From: Tepidisphaera sp.
GTDB taxonomy: Bacteria; Planctomycetota; Phycisphaerae; Phycisphaerales; UBA1924
NCBI GenBank assembly: GCA_016124375.1
Contig: WGNV01000002.1
Location: forward strand, 486,395-550,394
Direction of reading: 5' to 3'
Length of the DNA stretch: 64,000 bases
Every line of letters begins with the position of its first letter. Within the stretch, counting starts at the first letter, position 1. Of the stretch, positions 1-7,084 are shown in pieces. The position numbers were made by a program, and so were the translations under genes. Under the pieces are notes generated by a model. That model was not told the origin of the DNA, did no database searches, and worked only from the letters and a program-made list of their open reading frames with translations.

Positions 1-279
1 GAGCTTGCCCAGCAGGTCGGCGGTCTTGAGCTGTTCGTCGCGCGGGCCCTGGTTGAGGCGGGCGCGGAGGTGGGCGGCGAGGACGTCGAGCAGGCCCCGA
101 TCGGCGAGATAGGACTCGATGGCTTCGTCGGGAGAGACGGCGGGGGAGGCGGGGGAGGCGTCGGCGGGCGCGTCTTCGGGCTGGGCGCGGGCGATGCCGC
201 TGGAAGCGAGCAGCAGCCAGCACGCCAGCGCGGCGAGCGGGCGGGGGCGGAGCGGGAATGGGTTACGAGCCGGGGACAT
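1..279 (-). CDS. Exported protein, C-terminus cut off by window edge
   Basis: The reading frame starts at an ATG (277-279) inside the 3' end of the upstream ExbD gene and stays open to the window edge, giving 93 visible residues. The N-terminus (MSPARNPFPLRPRPL...) is followed by a hydrophobic stretch ending SSGIARAQ, a clear Sec signal peptide. The mature part is Ala/Pro-rich and then helical (DEAIESYLADRG...). No domain can be named. It is the last visible gene of the ExbB/ExbD operon and overlaps its neighbour by 17 bases, so it is probably a periplasmic partner of that complex. The TPR-like appearance is only an impression. Confidence 0.7.
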   Translation of the reverse strand, partial: MSPARNPFPLRPRPLAALACWLLLASSGIARAQPEDAPADASPASPAVSPDEAIESYLADRGLLDVLAAHLRARLNQGPRDEQLKTADLLGKL

Positions 280-682
280 AGCTGATCTTGACGAAGCCGG
301 CCTGGCGACCGGCGGAGACGGCGGCGGCGGCGGCGTCGACCGGGACGCGGCTGGAGACCCGCACGACGATGCCCGCCTCCTTGGGGAGCTGTTGGAGGAG
401 GGCGAGCAGCCCGTCGGGCGAGGTAACGACGCGGTCGCCCATGCGGAAGACGACGCCCGAGGCGTTGGACTCTACGTTGAGAATCTGGGGGGTGAGCGCG
501 GCGGCCTGGCCGCCGCCCTTGGAATCGGTGCGGAGTGCGGAGCCGAGCTCGCCTTCGGGGGGGTTGACGCTGGTGGCGACGACGAAGTAGAGGAGCAGGA
601 AGAGCACGACGTCGATGAACGCGACCAGCGGGAGTCGCGGGATGACGTATCGGCGGGCTTTGCTGCGGCGGGTGAAGTTCAT
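263..682 (-). CDS. ExbD/TolR-family biopolymer transport protein (second copy)
   Basis: This 139-residue protein has the ExbD/TolR plan: a short basic cytoplasmic N-terminus (MNFTRRSKARR), one transmembrane helix (about 19-38) carrying the family's conserved Asp (D24 in AFIDVVLF), and a periplasmic domain of about 95 residues. In ExbB/ExbD, TolQ/TolR and MotA/MotB motors this Asp takes part in proton translocation. Its start overlaps the stop of the preceding exbD by 4 bases (ATGA). Two ExbD paralogues behind one ExbB is a common arrangement and may give a heteromeric stator. The substrate is unknown. Confidence 0.85.
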   Translation of the reverse strand: MNFTRRSKARRYVIPRLPLVAFIDVVLFLLLYFVVATSVNPPEGELGSALRTDSKGGGQAAALTPQILNVESNASGVVFRMGDRVVTSPDGLLALLQQLPKEAGIVVRVSSRVPVDAAAAAVSAGRQAGFVKISYVPGS

Positions 683-1104
683 GAGGCGTTCACCTCGGTG
701 GCGAGCTTCCAGGTCTTGACGCCCACGCGGGTGAGCTCGGAGGCGAGGGCGTTGAGCGGGGCGGCGGTGCCCCGGCGGTCGGCACGCACGATGACCTCGA
801 GGTTGGCCGAGTCGCCCGCGCGGTGGACGTCGGCGGCGACCATCTGAGTGAGGACATCGAGCGGAACGTCGCGCCCGGCGACGCGGAAGGTGCCTTCCCT
901 GGTGATGTCGATGACGATGGACTGCTTGGAGGAGGTGTCGGGGCGGGCGTCGGCCTTCTGCTTGGGCAGCTCGACGGGCGTGGCGAGGGACTTGTTGAAC
1001 TGGGCGGTGAAGGCGAAGAAGATGATGAGCAGCAGCACCACGTCGATCATCGGCGTGAGGTCGAAGCCGGCCTCCTTGGTGTGCTCGGGGCTGTGCATGT
1101 TCAT
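679..1104 (-). CDS. exbD: ExbD/TolR-family biopolymer transport protein (first copy)
   Basis: The protein has 141 residues. The N-terminus reads FDLTPMIDVVLLLIIFFAF, the textbook ExbD transmembrane segment with the proton-relay Asp at D21, followed by a periplasmic domain ending in ...GVKTWKLATEVNAS. It would work with the ExbB-like channel encoded just upstream to convert proton-motive force into mechanical work on an envelope partner. Its ATG overlaps the exbB stop by 4 bases (ATGA), which implies translational coupling. No TonB gene is visible; the VWA protein at the head of the operon has a TonB-like single N-terminal helix. Confidence 0.9.
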   Translation of the reverse strand: MNMHSPEHTKEAGFDLTPMIDVVLLLIIFFAFTAQFNKSLATPVELPKQKADARPDTSSKQSIVIDITREGTFRVAGRDVPLDVLTQMVAADVHRAGDSANLEVIVRADRRGTAAPLNALASELTRVGVKTWKLATEVNAS

Positions 1105-1952
1105 TGCACGGAGACTCCGCCCTGCGGGCCGATGGACGGGGCCGGGGCCGGCGCGGGGGCCGGACGCAGCACCGGGGCGGGACGCGACGGGGCCGGGGCA
1201 ACGGGACGTGGGGCGGCGCCGGCGGCGGCGACGCGCTGCTCAAGGGGCGAGGTCAGGCCCTCGATGAGCAGCCCGCAGCGCATGGCCAGGGTGTCGACCT
1301 TGCGGCGCAGGATGGAGTAGAAGGCGGTGCAGGGGATGGCGACGGTCAGACCCTCGGCGGTGTTGACCAGGGCGAGGGACATGAAGTCGGCGAGTTCCTT
1401 GGAACGCGAGGCGCCTTCGAGCTGCGAGAGCGTGCCGAACGCGCCGATGAGGCCGATGACGGTGCCCAGCAGCCCGAGCATGGGGCCGAGGGCGGCGATG
1501 AGGGCGATGTGCTCCAGGGCGCGGTAGCGGCGTTCGACTTCTTGTCCGCCGGCCTCTTCGAGGGCGGAGCGCAGTTCGAGGAAGCCCAGCGAGGAGCGGG
1601 AGCAGCGCTGGATGGCGGCGCCGATGACGTTGGCGACGAAGTTGTCGTTTTCGGGAGCGCCGGCGTAGCGCTTGACGCTTTCGATGTCACCATCGCGGAG
1701 CATGCGGCCCAGGAGTTCGATGGCCGCGGGCGGGGCCCAGGCTTCGAGGCGGTTGCGGTAGAAGTTGGTGATGACCAGGGCGAGGGCGGTGATGGAGAGG
1801 GCGATGAGGACGTAGCTGAGGAAGCCGCCCGATTGGATGTACTCGAGGAGCGAGCGTCCGTGGGCGGCCGGGGCGGAGGCGCCGGCGGAGTTGGCGGCGT
1901 CCTGGAACGCCAGCACAGCGGCGGTGAGCGGGCCGACGAATGACACTGTCAA
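1101..1952 (-). CDS. exbB: MotA/TolQ/ExbB proton channel protein
   Basis: The protein has 283 residues. Three hydrophobic helices are evident: SYVLIALSITALALVITNFY near the N-terminus, then ALIAALGPMLGLLGTVIGLIGAF and FMSLALVNTAEGLTVAIPCTAFY. The last two are the family's most conserved helices (GLLGTVxGxIxAF and the ALxxTAxGLxVAIP motif). The C-terminus is an Ala/Pro-rich tail of about 40 residues. The start is a TTG at 1950-1952, chosen because GGGAGG lies 6 bases upstream and the codon overlaps the previous stop (TTGA); a GTG two codons downstream is the alternative. It forms the proton channel with the two ExbD proteins. Confidence 0.9.
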   Translation of the reverse strand: MTVSFVGPLTAAVLAFQDAANSAGASAPAAHGRSLLEYIQSGGFLSYVLIALSITALALVITNFYRNRLEAWAPPAAIELLGRMLRDGDIESVKRYAGAPENDNFVANVIGAAIQRCSRSSLGFLELRSALEEAGGQEVERRYRALEHIALIAALGPMLGLLGTVIGLIGAFGTLSQLEGASRSKELADFMSLALVNTAEGLTVAIPCTAFYSILRRKVDTLAMRCGLLIEGLTSPLEQRVAAAGAAPRPVAPAPSRPAPVLRPAPAPAPAPSIGPQGGVSVQ

Positions 1953-3187
1953 GGTGAACCTCCCTGGTCTTTGGCCTGGTCTTTGGCTGTCGCGGGCGCG
2001 GCGGCGCTGACCCGCAGGATCGCATCCCAGCCCAGCGCCGGGTGCGACGGAAACGCTTCGATCAACTCGTACTTGATGCGGGCGGCGCCCTCGGCGTCGC
2101 CCAGCGCGGCGAGCTGCACGCTCGCTTCGGCCATGGCCAGGCCGGTGAGATACGGATGTTCGCGGGGGTACCGCGCTTCGGGCTCCAGCAGTTGGGCGAT
2201 GCCCAGCAGTTTCTGGTCGCGCTCGGTCTCGCGCACCAGCGAGCGGCCGATAGCGACCTTGCACCAGATCTCCTGCCACAGGGGGCCGGGGCGCTGGGCA
2301 CGCTCGCGCAGGCGGGCGCGGGCGACGCTGCGGTCGGTCGGCTGGCCGCTGCGGGAGGCGACGATGTCCCAGACCAGCGCGAGGCCTTCGTCGCTGCTGG
2401 GGCGGTCGGGCAGGGGGGCGGGGGAATCGGCCTGGCCCTCCTGGGTGGCGGCGAGGCGGTACAGGGCCGCGAGCTGGGCGGCCCTTGAGCCGGCGGGGGC
2501 GGCGTTGGTCCAGTCTTCGTTGGCCAGGACGCGGGTGGCCGGCACATTCAAGAACATGGGTGGGATGGCGGGGCTCAAGCCCAGCTTGTCGTCGAAGAAC
2601 ATCGGGTCGCCCAGGTCGATCTCGCGGATCTCGTCGCGCTTGGGCGTCGGGCGGGGCCACCAGTCCTGCGTGCCGGCGGAGATGGCATGGGCGTAGGCGA
2701 GCATGGGGCGCACGGCGGTCGCCCAGGCGCCGCGCCAGAGGGCGCAGCGCATCGCCCCGGCGGCTTCGATGGCGGGCGTCGGGCCGGTGCGCCCGGACAG
2801 AGCCTGCTGGTGGAGTTCAAAGAGCGGCTCGGCGCCGGGGATGTCGCCCCGCTCGAGGCGGGTGCGGGCACGCCACAGGTCGTCGGCGATTGCGATGTAG
2901 GGCGCGGCGTCGGCCGAGGCCGGGCCGCTGATGGACTGCACGCGGTCCCACGCGACCCACCGGGGGGGCTCTTCGTGTTCGCTGGCGAGGACGCCTTCGG
3001 GGCCTACCTCGTGGACGTGGAGCGAGGGCAAGTCCTGCCCGGCGCGAGGGGTGGCGATGCTGGAGGGGGCGAGGGAGGGGGTGTCGGCGGGCGGCGCGGC
3101 GGCGGGCTGCACGGCGGCGGGCTGAGCCGCCACCGGCGCGGCGAGCGCGCCGGCGAGCAGCAGGAGTTGGAAGGGGCGGGGATTCAC
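1949..3187 (-). CDS. Exported hypothetical protein of the ExbB/D operon
   Basis: The protein has 412 residues from a GTG at 3185-3187, which directly begins a signal peptide (MNPRPFQLLLLAGALAAPVAAQ). An upstream ATG would overlap the preceding gene and give an unnatural N-terminus. The mature chain is helical with repeated Ala/Leu-rich segments and ends near ...ALGWDAILRVSA, reminiscent of TPR-like solenoids, but no repeat could be aligned with confidence. It lies 4 bases after the VWA gene and overlaps exbB, so it is very probably a periplasmic component of the same machine. Function unknown. Confidence 0.75.
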   Translation of the reverse strand: MNPRPFQLLLLAGALAAPVAAQPAAVQPAAAPPADTPSLAPSSIATPRAGQDLPSLHVHEVGPEGVLASEHEEPPRWVAWDRVQSISGPASADAAPYIAIADDLWRARTRLERGDIPGAEPLFELHQQALSGRTGPTPAIEAAGAMRCALWRGAWATAVRPMLAYAHAISAGTQDWWPRPTPKRDEIREIDLGDPMFFDDKLGLSPAIPPMFLNVPATRVLANEDWTNAAPAGSRAAQLAALYRLAATQEGQADSPAPLPDRPSSDEGLALVWDIVASRSGQPTDRSVARARLRERAQRPGPLWQEIWCKVAIGRSLVRETERDQKLLGIAQLLEPEARYPREHPYLTGLAMAEASVQLAALGDAEGAARIKYELIEAFPSHPALGWDAILRVSAAAPATAKDQAKDQGGSP

Positions 3188-3191
3188 GGGG

Positions 3192-4205
3192 TTAGTTTTT
3201 GGGCGGGACGTAGGTGTACGTGCCACGGGTGATCTTGGCGATCTGCTTCATGCGCAGCTCGCCTTCGCGGCTTTCGAGGCAGATGCAGTGGATGGGGATC
3301 TTGAGCTGGCGGTCGAGGGTGGTGATGCGCTCGGCCTCGTCGTCGGTGAACTCGCCGTCGGTGAGGAAGTAGATCGCGTCGGGCGGCGGCCGCAGGCGGA
3401 GGGCGAACTTCTCGAAGGCGGGGAGGGGGTGGGTCGAGCCGTTGGCGACCATGAGTTCGATGCGCGCATGGGCGGAGCGCTTGCCGGCTGGAGAGGCCTG
3501 GTTCCAGCCGTCTTTTTCCATGACCGGGCTGGCGTCGTCGGAGTACTGGTAGATCTGGAACTCGCTGGTCTCGAGAAGTTCGTCGATGGAGCGTTCGAGC
3601 TCGTGTTGCAGGCTCTCGATGCGGCCCCCTTCCATGGAGGAGGAGACGTCGACGATGTAGGCGAAGCGGTTGCCGTGGGCCTCGATGCCGAAGAAGGAGG
3701 TGCCCTTGCCGCCCCCGGAGCCGCCCGAGCCGCCGATGCCCAGACCTTCGCCCCCGCCGACGTCGCCGCCGCCGGCGAGCGGGCCGACATCGCTGACCGA
3801 GACGGCGCCGGGGTCACCCGGGCCTTCGCCCGGCTCGACGAGGTTTTTGAGATCGACATCGACCTTGGGGAGGGCGTCGGGCACGGCGGGGGTTTCGAGG
3901 GAGAGTCCGTTGGAGGCTTCGAGGGCCTGGACGTCGCCCTGGCTCATGATGGCCATCTCGACGGCGCCGGAGCCGGGTTCGCCCGAGCCGCTGCCGGGGC
4001 CGTGACCGACGAGAATGAAGGCGGCGATGATCCATCCCGCGAGGTGAACCAGGAGGGAGATGGAGGTGCCGGCGATGGTGGCGTTGCGCAGCCAGCGCTT
4101 GAGGCGATCGGGCAGCGCGGGTTCGGGCGTGACGGAGTCGGCGATGCCATCGGCGGAGATGGCGTCGTGAGCCTGCAGAGATTCGGTTGGGCGGTCGGTA
4201 TTCAT
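3192..4205 (-). CDS. Membrane-anchored VWA-domain protein heading the ExbB/D operon
   Basis: The protein has 337 residues. A cytoplasmic basic region (about 33-42) leads into one transmembrane helix (about 44-66), then a Gly/Pro-rich linker (about 68-170) and a von Willebrand A domain (about 178-337). The metal-ion-dependent adhesion site starts at D186-x-S188-x-S190 (VDVSSSM), and a DGEF turn matches the later VWA metal loop. The single N-terminal helix followed by a long flexible periplasmic linker resembles TonB/TolA architecture, but the C-terminal domain is VWA instead of TonB. It may be the part moved by the ExbB/D motor; that role is inferred. Confidence 0.8.
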   Translation of the reverse strand: MNTDRPTESLQAHDAISADGIADSVTPEPALPDRLKRWLRNATIAGTSISLLVHLAGWIIAAFILVGHGPGSGSGEPGSGAVEMAIMSQGDVQALEASNGLSLETPAVPDALPKVDVDLKNLVEPGEGPGDPGAVSVSDVGPLAGGGDVGGGEGLGIGGSGGSGGGKGTSFFGIEAHGNRFAYIVDVSSSMEGGRIESLQHELERSIDELLETSEFQIYQYSDDASPVMEKDGWNQASPAGKRSAHARIELMVANGSTHPLPAFEKFALRLRPPPDAIYFLTDGEFTDDEAERITTLDRQLKIPIHCICLESREGELRMKQIAKITRGTYTYVPPKN

Positions 4206-4339
4206 CGTGGCGCGATCCTTGCAAAGTCACCCCGGACCTGATGGATTGCCGCAAGGACTCTATGGATGCGATCGTCGAGGCAAGCCGTCGCGGGGGCGGT
4301 TCGATCGGCTACGCTACGGGAGATTCTCCGGAGAACACA

Positions 4340-5107
4340 ATGCCCACACTTCGATCGGCCAAACAGCCCGCCGACAGCAGTTCGCCCGCGCAGCCTCATT
4401 ACCGCCGAATCCTGCTCAAGTTGAGCGGCGAGGCGTTTTGCAAGCCCGGGGGCTTTGGGATCGACCCCTCGGAGCTGGACCTGATCGCCGGGGAACTCAA
4501 GAGTGCCGCGGCGGTCGGCGCCCAACTGGCGATCGTGGTGGGCGGGGGCAACATCATCCGCGGGGCGGAGCTGGCGGCTGAGGGGCACATCGTGCAGGCG
4601 ACGGCCGACCACATGGGGATGCTGGGGACGGTGATCAACGCCCTGGCACTCAAGGAAAAGCTGGTGTCGATCGGGGTGGATTGCCGGGTGATGAGCGCGA
4701 TCGAGATCCGGGCCGTGGCCGAGGTGTTTATTCGTGGGCGGGCGCTGCGGCACATGGAAAAGGGGCGCGTGGTGATCCTGGCGGCGGGGACGGGCAATCC
4801 GTTCTTCACGACCGACACGTGTGCCGCGCTGCGGGCGACGGAGCTGGACTGCGACATTCTGCTGAAGGCGACCAAGGTGGACGGGGTGTACACGGCGGAC
4901 CCGAAGAAGGACCCGAGCGCGACGAAGTATGACGAGCTCAGTTTCGCGGATGCGATGACCAAGCGGCTGCGGGTGATGGACATGACGGCCTTGGCGATGT
5001 GCGGCGAGCACAAGATCCCCGTGATCGTGTTCGACTTCAAAAAGCCCGGGAACATCACCCGGGTCGCGCGCGGCGAGCGCATCGGCACCCTGCTGCGCAG
5101 CGTGTGA
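4340..5107 (+). CDS. pyrH: UMP kinase
   Basis: PyrH phosphorylates UMP to UDP with ATP in pyrimidine nucleotide synthesis. The 255-residue protein shows the amino-acid-kinase fold: RILLKLSGEAF near the N-terminus, VVGGGNIIRG, DHMGMLGTVINALAL and the uridylate kinase signature GTGNPFFTTDT, then KATKVDGVYTADP. The ATG at 4340 has GGAG 6 bases upstream; an earlier in-frame start would add about 50 non-conserved residues. It is followed by frr, the classic pyrH-frr neighbourhood, here with a 244-bp gap that could carry its own promoter. Confidence 0.96.
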   Translation: MPTLRSAKQPADSSSPAQPHYRRILLKLSGEAFCKPGGFGIDPSELDLIAGELKSAAAVGAQLAIVVGGGNIIRGAELAAEGHIVQATADHMGMLGTVINALALKEKLVSIGVDCRVMSAIEIRAVAEVFIRGRALRHMEKGRVVILAAGTGNPFFTTDTCAALRATELDCDILLKATKVDGVYTADPKKDPSATKYDELSFADAMTKRLRVMDMTALAMCGEHKIPVIVFDFKKPGNITRVARGERIGTLLRSV

Positions 5108-5351
5108 GCGGCACGTCGCCGCCCGTGGCCCTTCGCACGCCCTTTCGGGCAGGCACGGGGCCTCTCTGCTGATTCATACCGGGGCGGGTGGGCGAGAGGT
5201 TGCAGGAGAACGGATTTTCGTGGGAATCCTTTGCGAGTGCGGGAGTACCTAACGCAATCCTCCTTTTTGGGCCATCAGAGAGTGTCCGAGGCTATGGGAG
5301 TCCTACCCTCTTGATCCGCCGCGCATGAGGCGCTGCCCGGAGAAACCGACC

Positions 5352-5921
5352 ATGAGCGACCCTGACACGATACTTCTCGAAACCGAAGAGGCGATGGAAA
5401 AGGCCCTTGAGTACCTCAAGTCCGAGCTGCGGGGCGTGCGCACCGGGCGGGCGTCTCCCGCGATGGTCGAGCTGCTGAAGGTCGAGTGCTACGACAGCCA
5501 GAGCGAACTCAAAAGCCTGGCGGCGATCAGCGTGCCGGAGCCCAGCCAGTTGCTGATCAAGCCGTTTGATGCGAGCATTGTGCACGCCATCAAGCAGGCG
5601 ATCGAGAAGTCGGGGCTGGGGATCAATCCGCTGGTGGAGGGCAAGCAGTTGCGGCTGAACATTCCGCCGATGTCGGCGGATCGGCGTGCCAAGGACGCGG
5701 CCCGCGTGCGGAAGATGGGCGAAGAGGCGAAGGTGGTGCTGCGGAACGTCCGCCGCGACGGCAACAAGCACGCGGACGGGCTGAAGAACCAGCCCGGGGC
5801 CCACTTCCCTGAGGACGAGATCGAGACGCTGAAGGAAGAAGTTCAGGGCCTGCTCAAGAAGTTTGAGGAGGACGTGGACAAGCGGGTGGAAGAGAAGGTC
5901 AAAGAGATCACGACGCTGTGA
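5352..5921 (+). CDS. frr: Ribosome recycling factor
   Basis: RRF splits post-termination ribosomes together with EF-G. The 189-residue length is usual (about 185). Conserved blocks are LKSELRGVRTGRASPAMVELL, the domain-II stretch around SQSELKSLAAISVPEPSQLLI, and GLGINPLVEGKQLRLNIPP followed by the R-rich C-terminal helix (AKDAARVRKMGEEAKVVLRNVRRDGN). The ATG at 5352 is preferred over an upstream in-frame ATG because homologues begin close to it; GGAG lies 9 bases upstream. A strong intrinsic terminator follows. Confidence 0.96.
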   Translation: MSDPDTILLETEEAMEKALEYLKSELRGVRTGRASPAMVELLKVECYDSQSELKSLAAISVPEPSQLLIKPFDASIVHAIKQAIEKSGLGINPLVEGKQLRLNIPPMSADRRAKDAARVRKMGEEAKVVLRNVRRDGNKHADGLKNQPGAHFPEDEIETLKEEVQGLLKKFEEDVDKRVEEKVKEITTL

Positions 5922-5964
5922 CCCTTCGCGGGTGAGGCGAGCGGATTTGAGAACGCTGCGACAC

Positions 5965-5988
5965 GCCCCGGAAAGCCGGGGCATTTTT
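5965..5988 (+). terminator. Intrinsic terminator after frr
   Basis: A 7-bp perfect GC stem (GCCCCGG / CCGGGGC) with a 4-base loop is followed by ATTTTT. It lies 43 bases after the frr stop and touches the end of the convergent membrane-protein gene. Confidence 0.85.
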
Positions 5989-6641
5989 CATGCGCCCGGA
6001 GTTGCGGTGCCGGGCAACTGCTCGGGACGCCCGCACTCGAAGGCGCGGATGAAGCAATGACCGGCGGCGGCGACGCCAATGACGGCCACGAGCGCCCCGA
6101 TGGCGAAGATGACGCCCCGAACGGCGCCGGGCATGGAGTTGAGGGCGTTGCGGCCGACGTACATCCCCCCCACCACCAGGGCGAGGACGACGGAGGCGAC
6201 AAGGCCCCGAACGATGTAGGCGCGGGATTTCGGGTTGCGGCGGAGAACGGCGTAAGCCGCGAAGGAGAGGAAACAGAGTCCCAGGGCTATGCGAGAGACG
6301 AACCAGGGGGTCATGGAGGTAGCGGCCGCGTTGGTGCGGAAGACGATGCCGCCGGGGCCGTAGGTCGAGAGGAAGGAGAGAAAGCCGGCAAAGAGCACGG
6401 TTCCCCCGACGCAGAGGAGGGTCATGCCCTGGCCTTCCTGGAACTGGCCGCGGGCGAAGAGCAGACCGACGACGCCAGCCAGGCACATGATGAGTTCAAA
6501 ACCGAACACAACCCATACGGCGTGAGGGGGGAAGATGGTGCAAGCGACGCCCATTCCCGCGGCGGAGAGGGCAAGAGCCGCGCTCAGCAGGCCGATCGTG
6601 CGCATTACCGGTTTGGGGAGGCTCATGGGCGAAGGGATCAT
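5988..6641 (-). CDS. Polytopic membrane protein of unknown function
   Basis: The protein has 217 residues and about six hydrophobic helices, e.g. IGLLSAALALSAAGMGVACT, VWVVFGFELIMCLAGVVGLLFA, TLLCVGGTVLFAGFLSFL, SRIALGLCFLSFAAYAVL, GLVASVVLALVVGGMYVG and GVIFAIGALVAVIGVAAAGHC. No catalytic motif is visible. Three ATGs lie close together at the N-terminus (codons 1, 6 and 13), so the start is uncertain. The gene converges on frr and its stop overlaps the T-tract of the frr terminator. Confidence 0.7.
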   Translation of the reverse strand: MIPSPMSLPKPVMRTIGLLSAALALSAAGMGVACTIFPPHAVWVVFGFELIMCLAGVVGLLFARGQFQEGQGMTLLCVGGTVLFAGFLSFLSTYGPGGIVFRTNAAATSMTPWFVSRIALGLCFLSFAAYAVLRRNPKSRAYIVRGLVASVVLALVVGGMYVGRNALNSMPGAVRGVIFAIGALVAVIGVAAAGHCFIRAFECGRPEQLPGTATPGA

Positions 6642-6808
6642 CGGCTGAATTTCCGGACGTCATCACCGGGCATCGGGCGCCATCACTAAGGCGGGGGGTG
6701 GGCCGGATGACCTGAGGCAGGTGAGTACGTTCCGTGAAGAGGGGTTGATCGGCGGACCGATGTCAGAATATGCCGTTCTGGGGCCTGGAGGTCGGAGCGG
6801 CGGCAGCC

Positions 6809-7051
6809 ATGACAGATCCAAACCGAGAGAAGGACGCGGTCCGCCGCATGTTTGCGAAGGTCATGGCCCAATGGGCGATGGACACGCTGGAACTGCGCCG
6901 CAGCGGCCTGAACCGGCCGGGGGCTCGGGTGGGGACGGGACAACCGATCGGGCCGTCGGAGCCTTGGCGGGTGGTTGGGCGCGGGTACGAGGCGGGAGCG
7001 CAGGCGCGGGCTTTGCTGGTGTGGAGGCCGGCTGGTCGCCGGGCGGCGTAG
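6809..7051 (+). CDS. Possible small protein upstream of fliD
   Basis: An 80-residue frame (MTDPNREKDAVRRMFAKV...) ends 33 bases before the fliD start, with G/C-rich third codon positions like fliD. It is basic and Arg/Ala-rich and has no recognisable domain. The first half looks like a plausible helix; the second half is low-complexity and less convincing. Its place directly before fliD could mean a small flagellar-operon protein, or just a chance open frame in GC-rich DNA. Confidence 0.4.
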   Translation: MTDPNREKDAVRRMFAKVMAQWAMDTLELRRSGLNRPGARVGTGQPIGPSEPWRVVGRGYEAGAQARALLVWRPAGRRAA

Positions 7052-7084
7052 CGCTTCGTGCGGAGCGGAAGGAAGGAGGCTGCA

